Positions 10,201-22,863 of a stretch of 64,000 nucleotides of DNA are shown here, piece by piece. How positions within the stretch are numbered: position 1 is the stretch's first letter; each line of letters opens with the position of its first letter. The stretch is from Neostapfia colusana (Eukaryota; Streptophyta; Magnoliopsida; Poales; Poaceae): assembly GCA_030760725.1 (NCBI GenBank), contig JASWHV010000012.1:38657652-38721651 (forward strand), written 5' to 3'. The notes beneath the pieces are model-generated. The model saw only the letters and a list, made by a program, of their open reading frames with translations, was not told where the DNA came from and did no database searches. Both the position numbers and the translations under genes were made by a program.

Positions 10201-11449
10201 GGAGGTGGTTAGAACTGATCAAAGATTATGAGATTGAGATTCACTACCACCCCGGCAAGGCGAATGTGGTCACCGACGCGCTGAGTCGGAAATCACATGT
10301 CCATAACCTCACCATTACACCGGTGGAGGAGGAAGAGCCAAGTTTATACTTGGTTCCTTATGGATCGCTCTACAACCTGGCCCTCATACCTACTATCAGG
10401 GAGGACATCATTGCAGCTCAGAAGATTGATAAGGGCATGGCACATCTCCGGAGACGGATAGACAATGGGGAGATCAAGTGTTTCCGGAAAGATGATGAGG
10501 GGACGCTATGGTTCAATGACCGCATAGTCGTACCCCGAGATATGGAGCTGAGGAGAAAGATCCTCGATGAAGCTCACTTGTCTAAATACTCTATTCATCC
10601 GGGCAGCAACAAAATGTACCAAGATTTGAAAAAGAAATTTTGGTGGACGCGGATGAAGTGGGAGGATGCGCAATACGTATCCGAGTGTGATACGTGTAGA
10701 CGAGTGAAGGCTGATCATATGAATAAATCAGGGCTGTTGCAACCCCAGAAGATCCCGGCATGGAAATGGGTAGATGTGAGCATGGATTTCATTGTGGGAT
10801 TACCACTAACATCCAACAAGCATGATTCCATTTGGGTGATCATTGACCGACTAACCAAGTCGGCTCACTTCATTCCAGTGCATACACATTTCCATGCCAA
10901 CAGATATGCGGAGTTATACATTGCCAGGATCCTATGCTTGCATGGCGTACCCAAGACCATAGTCTCAGACTGAGGTGCATTGTTTGTATCTCGCTTTTGG
11001 GAGCAGTTGCACGCTGCTTTGGGTACTAAACTAATTAGAAGCTCCGCCTACCACCCTCAGACAGATGGCCAAATAGAGTGGGTGAATCAAGTTCTGGAAG
11101 ACATGTTGAGAGCATGTGCCATCCACCATGGTAGGAACTGGGATGATCACCTACCGTTGGCAGAATTCTGGTACAACAACGGCTATCAGGCGAGTATCAA
11201 GATGGAACCCTACGAAGCTCTCTACGGTCGCAAATGCCGCACCCAATTAAACTGGTGCGAATCCGGTGTAAGGGTCACATTCGGGGTTGATGTGGTGAAC
11301 GACGCCGAAGAGCGCGTTCGGACGATTCAAGCTAATTTGAAGGCCGCTCAATCCCGGCAGAAGAGCTACGCTGATGAGAGGCGTAGACCGCTGCACTTTG
11401 ACGTCGGGGAACACGTGTACCTCCGCGTGTCTCCGATGAAGGGCGTGCA
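7294..11449 (+). pseudogene. gag-pol of element A, first part, inactivated
   Basis: Starts at ATG 7294 (MVRTRTT), directly after GCAG. In order: gag with a poly-Pro/Gln N-terminus, CCHC knuckle (CFTCGQVGHFAKDC, about 8349-8390), protease DSGATHNFIS near 8580, reverse transcriptase with FIDD near 9515, RNase H near 9950-10290 and integrase to MKGVH at 11449. It is broken by TGA 7421-7423 beside a small deletion, a frameshift in the G-rich stretch near 7497-7512, TAA 7835-7837, a 1-nt loss near 8070, TAG 9348-9350, TGA 9882-9884 and TGA 10971-10973. The last three correspond to CAG or CGA codons in B. Solo LTR G interrupts the reading frame at 11450. Confidence 0.88.
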
Positions 11450-13201
11450 TGTAAGGGCCTCAGTTTTTGACAAAAGAATTGAAGTGTTCATCACCACACC
11501 ACACACCTCATTTGAGGAAACATGATGAACACAAATGAAGAGCAAGTAACCACCATCAACATGCTCATTAGAGAACAAACTCACATATTGCAAAAGTGGT
11601 ATTTCCCACATGTGATATAGGTGGGCTGGACATATGAAAAACTCCTACACATTGCTAAGAATGTCCATGCCAAGTTTCACCCAAATTCAGAACCTTTTAA
11701 GGTCATTTTTGGTATAGCTAGGAAGAGGGCAGTTTGAAACCGTATTCAAATTCAAACTGTTTTATCCCATGAATTTAAAAGTGGGAGGCATATTCTTACT
11801 CAGCACATTTTTGTGAGCTCACACACCAATTTTCACTCCATTTGGAGTTGATCTTGACATGAGCTAAGAGGGATAAATTCAAACTTTGTTTGAATTCAAA
11901 ACTGAACTTGTGCTGAAATTCATTCAAACCAAACCCAATTTGAACTTTGATCAATTCAAATGGCTCATGGGTGAATAATTTGAATTGCCAGGGGTAGTAT
12001 GGGGTTCACTGTTTACAACAGTGATTAGGAGTAAATTTCAGAGGTTAAAAGGGGGAGTGGGACCCACATGTCAGCCTCTACTTCAACACAAACCGACTGA
12101 AACACAGCTCAATCGGTTCCCGGGTGCAGTGTGCGCGCGCCACCAGGGGGGGGGCAGCCGGCGCCAGCTCCTGCTGCGCGCCCCAAGCCGGAGACCGATC
12201 GCCGGGCTACTTATCCCCTCCCCGGCGTGCTCCAATCGCCCATTCCCCGAGCTGCCGACATACTCGGCCTGTTCTTCCACTGCAACCGCCGCCGCTCGAG
12301 CTCACGCTTGATCAAGCCCGATCACTCGCGAGCACAGCCTCCTCCACAGCAAAACGGCACCGAGAGATCGTGAGCAACCTCCTAGACCCTGTGTTGTCCA
12401 GTGAGCAAGCGTCCTCGAGCTGTACGAGCCGTTTCTCCGGCGAGCCGAGCATCGCCGCCGATCGGGCTCTCGTGGACAGCACAGCACAGCCGTTGTCACG
12501 TCCTCTTATCTACACAAGAAAGGTGCGTGATTGTATGTAGATGGAGTAGCCGAAAGCCGTTTGGCGATTAATCAAACCTCGGCCGAGAATTTTCAAATTT
12601 ACTCTTGATCAGTTCATAAGGACCGAGCTCACCTTCGGGTGAAATTCGTGCTCTATGCGCGAGGGTTGGACAAGCTCGTTACCTAGTAGCTTCTACGCAC
12701 GATAGCGCCCACGCTCGAACTAGAATTAGAGAAAACAATCGAGAATTGGCCATGATATGGCTGTTTTCCCCGCCGCCATGGCTGAACACCTCGGCTCACC
12801 GTCGAGAGCATAGTTGCCGGTATTCCTAGCTTCCACCCAGCCCGGGTTCATGTTTCCCATGCTCTACTGATGCTCTCCGACCGATTGCCGGTCGATTTGG
12901 CGCACGGGAGAGCGGGACCGACCTCACCGGAACCCTAGCAGGTGCTGTCACCGGTCCGCACGGGTTTCCGGTCATCGCCGGCGGCCGGCGACCCCACCAT
13001 CGAGTCCAGGGGCTCAGTAAAGGGGCAGGCGGCAAGTTTCGGGCCGGGGGGTGGCCGGGAACTCAGTTCCGGCGAGGGTCGCCGGAGATCGCCGCCGCCG
13101 CGCAGTTGGCGCGAGGAGGGAGACGACCCACTGTGTGCGGGGCCCACGAGCAGGAATTTAAACTTTTCCCTGAATTTCAGTTTCAGTTCAAACTTCAAAT
13201 C

Positions 13202-16200
13202 TGTCACACCCGGTTTTTCCGAAGAAACAACCAAGTGAATATCACATGTATGCCAGGATCATTTTCTCATACATGTGATGACAAATAGTGAAGCATCATT
13301 TATTACAAGCCAGGTGTCGAATATAAATAAGTCTTACATTGCAAATGTCTCAATCGACACTAATGCTTCATCACAAGTAAATAAACTAGCAGCGGAATAT
13401 TATTCTTTAGGGCTCCATCACAGGCGTTGCCCGGGGGTCTTCATGAACCTAAAAACCTTCCTCGGGTCCAAAATCTTGGTCATTATACACCACCTCATTA
13501 TCTTGACCTGAGCAGCAATATAAACCAACAAATATGCAAGGTTGAGTACCAATGGTACTCAGCAAGTGTGGGAAAATTATATCATGCATGGCTAGAACAA
13601 GGAGAGGTTGAACTCATGGTTAAAGCACTACGCAATTAATACCTATCACCTTAGCTTATTAAGCACCTACATTACTACACAGGTGAAATGGTTCCAATCT
13701 CCCATCCCATCATTGTAATCCAATAACCATAACATCATTACCAATGTTAAGCTCCCCGCTTAACATCCACAACCATCAATCCTCTAATCATGAATAAGTC
13801 CAGGCCGCTCTTAACCGTGAGCACGGCTGTCAAGACAGTTTTGACTCTGCAGAGTTTGTACCACTGTACCCACAAGTAGTGATTTCATCCCCCGTTGCCG
13901 GGTGGACTAAAGGAACCTCCATTATGCCAGTGGCTACGATCCACATTCACACTTCCCAGGTGTGCGGCCAGGAGATCACTACGAAGCCTTTACAAAGGGA
14001 TTCCCGACGAGCGTGGGCCCACTGAGGTTTCACCCCTAACAGCATACAAGAGGCTCCAACCCCGCTGCAGTGGCCCCCTCTTGAGCCTTGCGGTTCATAT
14101 GGTAGTCCAGCTGACACCTACTCCCCGCACCATCCAACACACCCATACTACGCCGGGGATACACCTAATTAATTGGCCAAGCTGCCCCATCTCAGCATGT
14201 GGTTGGCACTGTAAAGCCGGGTTACATGCTCCATGAACCGGTCCTTAGGATCCAGGCAAGTACTAAACACAAACCCAAGTCTCGTGCACCCAGCACACAA
14301 CCAAAACATCCATCTTGCCTTGATCCCTACCTCTACATAACTCACAATGTCTCATTCAAGAGTATGGTATAATAAACTGATGATCTCATATCCCAAATAT
14401 CCCATTCTAAGCATGGCTAAGCATATGCATGTGTATAAATGACATGACAAAATAAATCCCAACCCAAGCTTCAAGGAAACAAGGTAATGCAATTCTAGGG
14501 AAACTTCCTAGCATGGGTTTCATATTTCATTTGACAATGCAAATAATTCTATCTACACATCCTAGCATAGGATCAAAGTGGTCAAGGACACTTGCCTCCT
14601 TCTTGCTGCTCTTGAAATTGGTAGTCCTGATCTTGGAAAGGGTTAACTTGCTCTTGAACAGGCTCTACTTCATACCATCACACATAGCAAAAGAAAAACA
14701 ACAATCATAAGACATAGTTCACACTTCTACTTTATACAAACCACACATTCACATTTATGAAATTCATTCACCATTATATGTGTTGTGGTTACTTTATGTG
14801 TGTTAAGTTGTGGCTTGCATGCACTTTTAACCATGTATATATGATTCCTACTTTTGTGTCCACATTTATACTTGCATACAATGTGCCTTCACAATTTCTA
14901 TCAACCCTAAACTGAATTCTTTGTATTTCAGAAACTCCAATTATCATTTACTAGTTTCTATATTTTCAGATTTATATTCCTATGCATAATTGTGTATTTT
15001 ATTATTAAATTAGTAATACACATCACCTAAACAGATTAGGTTCTGGTCCTAAATAATTTAAAATCATATTTTGACCATGGCTTATGATGTATACTATTTC
15101 ATAATTATTTTTCCCTATTTTTCTTTAACTATTCTTTACTTAAAAATGTGTCCCTATACTATTAAATGTGAATAATAGATAAAACAGATTTATTTCAGCC
15201 CAAAAATATATTTTTATCTCACTCCAAAGTTTTCTAAGTACTGAGAATGTTTTTAATAAATTTTGACAATTATGTTTGTCCCCCTTTTTAATTTTTAAAC
15301 ACTAGTTACATATTCAATTTTGTAAATTAAATACTAAACAGGGTTAAAATAATGAATTCACCCCATTACAGGGTCTATAATATTATTTTCATAATTTCCA
15401 GGAGTCTAGCTACACTTATCAGAGGTGTTTCTCTTAATTTCTATTAAGTCCAGGGGCTAAAACTGATTTTTAAATGAATTTACATGATTTTCTGGAGTTC
15501 CAGGGGCTAGATCTGAAGTTTCCGGGGCTAGCTCTCAATTCCAGAGAACCCCAGGGGGTAGCACGTAAGAATTTCAGTCTTTATAACGCGGGGCTGACGT
15601 GGACCGTCCGATTTTAAACCGACGGCTGAGATTATAACATCGAACCGGTACGCGGGGTTTTAAAGTCTACCGTGCGATTTAAAATAAACGGCGCACAAGC
15701 AGCCACGTCGCTCTGATCGAGCGCGGGCGGCGCTGCCGGCGGCGCACGGCGGCGGGAAGCGGCGATCTCGCCGGAAAGTTTCGGATCCTCGAGAATTCTG
15801 TCTAGAACTGTGATCTTATGGCCTAGATCGGTAGAGGGGAGGTCAGGGATCTCACCTCGGGGGTTTTCTCGAGCTCGGGGATCCTGGAAAGTGCTCGGCG
15901 GCGAGGTCCGAGGCAAAACCACGGCGAAGCTCGTCGGCGCTGAGTTTACACCGTAAGTCTTCGGGTTTTCTGCACCTGCAAAGTTCCCCGGAGGCGGTGG
16001 ATCAAGACCAGCGAGTTAGATCAGAGTTTCCGAGCTTAGATCGGCCAGAATTCACCGGCGAAGTCTCGGTGCTCACCGGAGTGAAAATCGGCGATCGCGT
16101 GGGAAAAACTGATTGGATCGGGGGTTTTTATAGCCGGGGGAGGGCGGTGGGTCTGTTGTGATCGAGTTGGAGTCCTCTGGGTCCAGAATTCGGGCGACGG

Positions 16201-16533
16201 GACGGGTTTCCCGATCGGTTGCGATCGCGCGCGCGGGAGAGAGTCCGGGGTCGCGGGGTTAGGGATGACATGTGGGTCCCACCCGTCGGTGAGAGGCAGC
16301 GCACGCGCGGGGGCGGGCTGGCACGGGAGTAGCTGGGCCGGCTGGCGGGTTTCGGCCCACTGGCCAGTTTTTTCCCGTTTTCCTTTTTCTTTTTCCATTT
16401 CTTTTCTGTTTTGGGTATAATTTGAATTCCAGTTTGAATTTGAATTTTTGCAAAACATGCAACACGTCCAAAAATTTTTAAATTCCCCTCTGAACATGGT
16501 TTTGGGTTTTGAATCAAAATTTGGGGTGTTACA
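13202..16533 (-). mobile_element. Solo LTR F (minus strand, about 3.3 kb)
   Basis: Flanked by AAATC (13197-13201 and 16534-16538). On the minus strand it begins TGTAACACCCC and ends GGTGTGACA, the usual ends of plant Ty3/gypsy LTRs. A GC-rich block lies at about 15600-16330, then AT-rich sequence. No primer-binding site or coding region is present, so it is a solo LTR rather than an element. It is not alignable along its length with the other LTRs, but it has the same order of compositional blocks. Confidence 0.82.
13449..14667 (-). other. Divergent LTR exon-like cassette in F
   Basis: Minus strand. The first segment, 14667-14596, is open, rich in Gln and Glu, and ends QEQQEG plus a split Gly codon at GGAG|GCAAGT, the consensus GC donor. 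The second segment starts after GCTGCTCAG at 13507 and reads in phase to a TAG at 13451-13449, ending PEEGF. The layout and phase equal those of the other families although the sequence differs. The stop comes earlier, so this copy may be broken. Confidence 0.3.
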
Positions 16534-17216
16534 AAATCCTAATAACTTTGTCTAGAAAGCTCCAAATCGAGTGAACCAAATTTTGTTGGATTCAGCTCTC
16601 TGAGCACTTTCCAGCAAATAAAGTTTCACCTCATGAAATTCCTTATTTTTCCAGAATTAATTCCTCAAAATTTAAAATGTTTGGAATTTTAACTGGAGAA
16701 TCCCTTGGAGGAAAATCCTGAAATTTTGCTGGGATGTTCAACAAAATATCCCTGAACTACCATAAAAATTTCAGACCCATTGGAGCTCATTTGATCCACC
16801 TAATGGTGTGATTAGTGAAACTGTTCTAGAGAAAATAGAAAATGTTCAGAAACATTTTCAGAATTTTCTCTGAAATTGTTTAGCTCATATCTTTAGTTAG
16901 GAACTTCCAAATTAAGTGAGACCAACTCCATTAGAACCCTCTGAAAATCTAGTTTTCATAAAGTCATAGTTTGTTTCATGAAAATCCCTAGAACACCATA
17001 AGAGTTCCAATTAAAGTCAAGGACAAAATTAATTGTGGAGGGCTCAAATGCGCTTTGCTGCAACTAAAACTTGACCAAGTCTCTATTTAGGTTGTATCCA
17101 AGCCACAGAAAAAGTTTCATAGTTAGTGAGCCTGTCTAGTGGGACTTGTAAGCTTCACAAGTTCAAACTTAATACAAATGCATTAAATTAATACATGTAT
17201 TGCTTCTATCATGTAG

Positions 17217-18473
17217 TCGCTAAGGTCGAGGAGGAACCCGAAGTCCTAGACTTCGTTACTCCGGAGGAACAGCTAGCCTACGACCAAGAGCAGCAAGGCA
17301 AGCTCCGGTTTGCATTAACCTTTTTAAAAAATTTTATTGTTTTGAGCACATACTTGTTTACTTTATTCTTTGTATTAGAGTCTTGTTTGGAAACCCAATT
17401 GCATAGCCAAGAACACCATGGGTTGGGTTTAGGATTGCAAACACCGTTAGCTACTGCATTGCTAGGATAGAGTAGGATTCGGTACAAGTCGAGTAGTTGG
17501 AACTACTCGCGAGCATAGGCTAGAGGCACTCGACTCGGGTAGTGATAGCACATGAAACACATGGCAAGAAAATGAGACCAAGCGGAGAGTAAGGGCAGCA
17601 GGACTTTGGGGCCTGTGTGCTGTAGCTCCGCTTGTGTCGATTGAGGACCGAGCCGTGTGCGGGCCTGTTGAACAAGCTAGAACAGTACCGAAACCTACCG
17701 GCTATATGGGAACCGGGAAACTGATGTAACTCGGGTAGCTGGGTGTTGAGGCATAGCTGGTCGTTCAGAGGGTAGGTTGAGAGCTCAAGGTGTAAATCGA
17801 CTGGCGGCACTGAGATGCGCGTGCAGAGACCTCTTGCTCGGGACGATTGGACCGGTTCAACATTTGGATAACGGGTGAAAGGTAGTCGCGTACGGCGTCC
17901 GTGATGGTTGTTGTAGGCAACATCGAGTACGGGCGTACGTGACGGGTTGTTCGGGTAACCCTGCAGGTGTAAATCGATTATAATCGCCGTCCCTCGCGGT
18001 CAGTGAGTACCACTTGTTCACTGTACCGTGATGTAGAAAGAACAGGCTAGTTACATGTTAAAATGTTGCTGATTGAAAGATGGACTTGATTGCTAATGAA
18101 TTGCTGTAGTTTAGGGCTAATTAAAGTTCTTTTCAACTTTGGGCAAAGTACATGAGAGAAATGCGTTTCTTGTTTGATTGCGGCTCTCTCATGTGCCTTA
18201 GCGTAAGGTTCTTCACAACCTGCTGCTAAAACTTGAAAGTAAGGTTCTACTTATTAGGCAAGTCCTTGCAAATAATTTTTACCTCATGTACCCATCACCC
18301 CTCATGTAGAAGTTCCATGTTTAGGTGAGACGGGTCAGACTTGCTGAGCCTTCGTGCTCAGTGCTTGTGTTTGAAGATTTTGCAGGGTTCTATGAGGAAG
18401 GGATTCCGAAGAGGAGACGGAACCCCAGGAGGGGAACCCCGTCGATTGGGAGTCGTGCACGCCGCAGAGCTAG
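17217..18473 (+). other. LTR exon-like cassette in G, second segment frameshifted
   Basis: The first segment, 17217-17297, is open with PEVLDF and a CAAG|GCAAGC donor. The second starts at 18386 after TTTTGCAG. Compared with D it lacks one base near 18403, which shifts the frame before the aligned stop at 18471-18473. The stem-loop CACGTTCA/TGAACGTG follows at 18496-18516. Confidence 0.4.
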
Positions 18474-18703
18474 TGTGCGTGTGTGCTAGCGAGGACACGT
18501 TCAAGGGCTGAACGTGGACTTGATGCGTAGTCTACGCCCGTGAGTGTAGACTGGACTGATTTTGTTGTAAACATGTTCATAATCTTGTTTATGTAATAAA
18601 ATTTCGCTTCCGCTTTGTACCTTTGATGTGTGCTACCCGGTGCTGTGCAACGCAGCACCCCTCAGCGTGATCCTGGCTCGACAAGACCAATGGGGTCGTG
18701 TCA

Positions 18704-19093
18704 GTGCACTGGTTCGGTGTGAAGGGGAAACTCGCTCCCCGTTTCATTGGACCCTATGCTATCACCGAGAAGTGTGGACCAGCGGCGTATAGACTGGAGC
18801 TACCGGCATCTCTTGCTGGTGTCCATGACGTTTTCCATGTTTCACAACTGAGAAAATGTCTGAAGCATACCGCTGCTGTTCCTACCGAATACATCGGCGA
18901 GCTGCAACTGGATTTAATGTATGATGAATATCCGGTGGCGATTATTGATGAGAAACCCCGAACCACGCGTAGCCGAACGTTGTGGTTCTACAAAATACTC
19001 TGGAGCAACCACACCGCCGAAGAAGCGGCGTGGGAGAGCGAGGAATTCCTTTGCTCAAATTACCCGGAGTTCATGGCATCTCAGCACAGGTAA
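18704..19093 (+). pseudogene. gag-pol of element A, last part (integrase C-terminus and chromodomain-like tail)
   Basis: Continues the A polyprotein after the second GTGCA copy. It is open to TAA at 19091-19093. It contains the FGVKGKLAPRFIGPY segment of the integrase C-terminal domain, LRKCLKH, and the tail with RSRTLWFYK, LWSNHTAEE and WESEEFL. That tail is the chromodomain-like module typical of chromoviruses, thought to direct integration into particular chromatin. Confidence 0.85.
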
Positions 19094-19146
19094 GTCCCTA
19101 TTACATCGCTGTCTCATCTTTTGTAATCTCGGGACGATATTCTTTT

Positions 19147-19159
19147 AAGGGGGGAGGGA
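19147..19159 (+). other. Polypurine tract of element A
   Basis: AAGGGGGGAGGGA directly before the 3' LTR; primer for plus-strand synthesis. The palindrome found upstream of it in B and C is decayed here by one mismatch. Confidence 0.85.
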
Positions 19160-22100
19160 TGTAAAAGCCCAAGAAAAAGGACTTGCAAAAACTTTTCATC
19201 ACCTCACAAAACCACAGTTTTTGTGGTGAATATCTTGTGAAGAATTGTGAAGAGCAAGTAACCTCCATCAAAAGGTGATTGGTTCAAACTTCTACACATA
19301 TGATAACACATGAGAGTTTGTTCTAAAACCAACTTAGAGTCAATTGCATGTTTGGACCTTAGTTTGATTAAGACCACCGAGTTGAAGTACTCAAGTGCAA
19401 TGCGAGGGTTTGAAAATCAGAATTTGAACTAAATGTCCAACTCAAAATTCAAATGAGGGGAGGACATAATGGTGATTGAAAACTGTTGTATTCAAACTCT
19501 TGGTTGCAGCAGCTAACACAAGAATCAAATTGTATATTTGGATTCCTTGGGTACAAATTAGTGGGTAGGCAAAGTTTCAGTAATTTTTGAAAAGGTTGCT
19601 ACCCATTTTTCGAAAAAGGATTCAAATGTGCAAAGAATTCACATACACATTTGAATTTGGGGGAAATTTGTCCAACTATACAAATGTAGCTCAGTTTCCA
19701 ACTTTCAAACATTTGGGTTGAATATTTTTCAAACTTTGGAGATCTTTTGAGGGATAGGGGGGTACTAACTGGTGGGTCCCACATGTCATAGGGCTCAGTT
19801 GGCTTACCCCCTAAGTATTGTGCTCTGGTTTTCACTCCACCAAGAGAGGCTCACCGAGTGACACCGCGGGGAGAACCGGAAGACACCTCCTGCTGAGTCC
19901 TTAGCGCTGGCGAGCTCCTCGTGGAGGGCCTTTACTTTCAGCCGTGCCTCATCTCACCACAGCACCGAGAGAACCTCCGTTTCCCTCGCTCTCACATGCC
20001 AGAGAACAGAGGCGCCGCCGCCATCGTCGATCGCTCGGGGGCGGTTTCATCTCGCATGCAAGCCTCAGCAACTCACCTAAACAGCACCACGGGACTGCTC
20101 ATGACTCCCTCGCACCATTCCTAGTCGAGCTAAACCACAGCAACCCGAGAGACTTGCGTTTTTTGCGGCGACCGACAAGAACCGAGTGGAGGTGCTCTCG
20201 TGGACAGTTTGGCAGAGGGCTTGTCAAGGCCGAGCAAGAGTGGTTTTGGACGCGCGAAGACTCCACGCTGCTCGACCCCAAAGCTTGAACCAAGTGACTG
20301 ATCGTCGCCGGCGTATTTCGTAGTTTACTCTCGGCCGGTGCAAAACCACCCTCGGGTACGAAATCTTCAAATTCCCGGCATCTATTTGCTTAGAGCCCAT
20401 CAAACTGCACTTACAGGAGCTAGACTTGATGGCGCCCAGATTTACTTCTCAACCCTAGCTTGATCATGGTTGTAGCCGGCGTATTTTCCATTTTTCCAAC
20501 AGCTGCCATGGCGGGGAGGTTCGGGCTCACGATGAGAGCTAGGTTAGAGTCATCTCCAGGCTGTTTCACCACTAGGACGATCTTCCTTAGCACCCACTGG
20601 TGCTGTAGAACCGTTCCACCGGTGTTTTGGCGGGCTAAGTTGGCCGGGCGACGTTGCTGAAAGGTCACCAAGCCGCCTCACCGTCGCCGGCTAGGTTAGA
20701 GCCACCGCCGGTCGGAGAATATGGTCCCATCGTGTTCAGCGTATGGAACTAGGCCCTAGCTTCGAGGGAGAGGGCGGGAGTTGGCGGGACGGCGAAAATC
20801 AGCGCGGCTCCGGCGAGCCCGGCGGCCCGCGGGCGCGGGAGCGCGAGGAAGAAGACGAGTTGGCCGGGCCCGCTCGTCAGTCGCTCAGGAATAGTAGTGG
20901 GATCTTCTGTTGCACCGGATATCTGTGACAATGCGGAAAACAGTCCTGTGGCCCCGTCTGGTGTAGCCGAGGGGTTGACACGTGTGGGCCGGACCCGCTG
21001 TCAGGGATTTGAACTTTTCCCGGTTAATTCAAATTCCAGAATTTTCCCCAAACTTTAGAACCTCATAACATTTGCTAGGAAGCTCCACATTTAGTGATTC
21101 AAATTGGGTTGTATTCATATTGAATAGCTCTATCCCAATATGCAACCCAATTTGTATGAAACTCAATATTTCATTCTGGAACATTCTTTAAAACTTTTCA
21201 GCAAAAGAATTTTAGAGGGAGTTTGGTTAATCCAAAACTCCTCAAATTTTGCCAGAATATTTCCTAGGATGTTAGTGGACTCCTGTAAAAGATTCAGACC
21301 ATTTGGAGTTGATTTGATCAGGGCAATTCAGATTTGAAGGTGCTGTGTTCAATTGAATACAGAAACATTTTCAGAGAATTTCCAAAACTTGGAAATTCAG
21401 TTCTGGGCAAATCTTAGCTCCAAAAATGTTAGGAAAATTCATGCAAACTCTATGATCTATAATTGAAATTGTAGTTCACTAAGTTTGGCATCAACATGGG
21501 CGTTATCTCAGTATTAATTCTTCTTTTCTTAATTGCTTAGAAAATTGTTCTGAACAAACCACTCAATGAAAAGTGCTAATTTTTGATCCAGAGGACTTTC
21601 TTGTGACAAGGAACTCACAGGAAAATTCTCAGCTCCATTGAAGCTCTGAATCACCTCTGTGCTGTTTAACCACTTATGGTGATCAATATAGAAGAGGGGG
21701 AAAACCACTTAGCACTTAATCATGTGCTTAGGTCCAAACCCAAACCACTAGCACCAGTTTCATTTTTAAATTCTTAAACAAGGTTCCAGTTTTTGGAAAA
21801 CTTGTTAGTAGAACTTGTAGCAGAATCTTTACAATTAAACATATGTGCATATTCATTAACGTGTAGTTGCTGAAGGCGAGGAGACTCCGGAAGTGCTTGA
21901 CTTCCTCCTTCCGGACGAAGAACTAACCACTGATCAGCAGCAACAAGGCAAGCCCCAGTTTGCATTAAGCCTTTTATAAAGTTTTACTTTGTTTACATGC
22001 ATAGTGTAAAGTATGTATGTGCATTAGGTGTAGGATGGATGAAAACCCAACTGCATAACCAGAATTTTTCCCCCAAGAGTGAGGGTAGTGTATAGGGCCT

Positions 22101-22863
22101 CGAATAGACAGGCTATGCTTAATGATTCATAGGACTTCGGTACAAGACGAGTAGTTGGAATCTACTCGCGAGTTAGGCTCGGGACACACAGCATTGGTTC
22201 GAGTGATGTAAGATCACCTTAGTAATAAAAATGACGCTTGGCAGGGGCTAGGGCACAGCAAGAGGGAGTCTTGTGTGCGCAGCCCTGTCCGTGTCGATTG
22301 AGGACCGATCCGTGTGCGGCCCATGCTGATCAGCTAACGGGCATAGAGAGATGCTCCGTGTAAGGAACCTCCTGCTCGTTTCGGTGCGACCGGTTCGACG
22401 TTTGGGCTGTTGGGTGAAAGGTTGTCCCGTACGACATCGAGTGAGCGTGCTGTGCAGATCCATGGGTGGGCGTACGTAACGTGCTCTTTGGGTGTCCCTG
22501 CAGGTGTATATCGAGTCAATTCACCGTCCCTCGCGGTGAAGAGTACCACTTGGTCACTGAGTCGTGCCGTAGGCTAATGTATGAAATGTGATGATTCAAT
22601 ATTTCTGTTATGATATAATTGTATTGCTACATGTGTGCCACCAAATATTGCTTACTAAATTTCAGATTCCCGAACTTTTAACTTGTTGCTAAAAGATGAA
22701 TTAAGGATGAACTTGTAGGCGTGTCCATTTGCTGCAATGTTACTATCCTATGTTCATTGTACACCTCATGTAGAGTGTCATGCCTAGGTGAGTCGGTTAA
22801 GTCTTGTTGAGCCCTCGTGCTCACAGTTGCTGCTTAAGTGTTTTTCAGGTGAGGAGCCACCCA
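19160..22863 (+). repeat. 3' LTR of element A, truncated
   Basis: Begins TGTAAAAGCCC and aligns with 1147 onward. It lacks about 130 bp present at roughly 4318-4446 of the 5' copy (junction near 22334) and lacks the last ~350 bp, being cut inside the second exon-like segment. At 22861-22863 it passes into the integrase of D. Confidence 0.85.
21867..22863 (+). other. LTR exon-like cassette in A 3' LTR, truncated and fused to D
   Basis: The first segment, 21867-21947, is open with the CAAG|GCAAGC donor. The second starts at 22849 after TTTTTCAG and reads GEEPP, then continues in frame into the D integrase (SIKMAPYEA). The frame continuity across the break looks accidental. Confidence 0.4.

Larger units (their letters stand above)
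11450..18703 (+). mobile_element. Solo LTR G (type 2), itself split by solo LTR F
   Basis: Begins TGTAAGGGCCTC and ends GGGGTCGTGTCA, flanked by the direct repeat GTGCA (11445-11449 and 18704-18708). Removing F and one AAATC copy leaves about 3.9 kb, matching the 3' LTR of D at 38267. There is no internal region, so this is a solo LTR left by LTR-LTR recombination after insertion into the integrase region of A. GC-rich segments around 12120-12540 and 12830-13130 correspond to the GC-rich block of D's LTR, not to genes. Confidence 0.85.
1147..22863 (+). mobile_element. Element A: old, nested-into Ty3/gypsy chromovirus
   Basis: LTR-PBS-leader-gag-pol-PPT-LTR, with the 3' LTR truncated at 22863. 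After removing solo LTR G (11450-18703 plus one GTGCA copy) the internal region matches element B throughout. By eye the two LTRs differ by about 4% over their first 165 bp, so A is much older than C. Several nonsense mutations and frameshifts make it non-autonomous. Confidence 0.85.

Noticed and set aside
12124..12540. ORF of 138 codons and neighbours in the GC-rich LTR block
   Set aside because: Low-complexity composition from high GC, no family resemblance, and not conserved in frame in the matching LTR of D.
13202..16533. F as a full element with its own genes
   Set aside because: The termini and target duplication enclose only 3.3 kb without PBS, PPT or coding domains, so it is a solo LTR.
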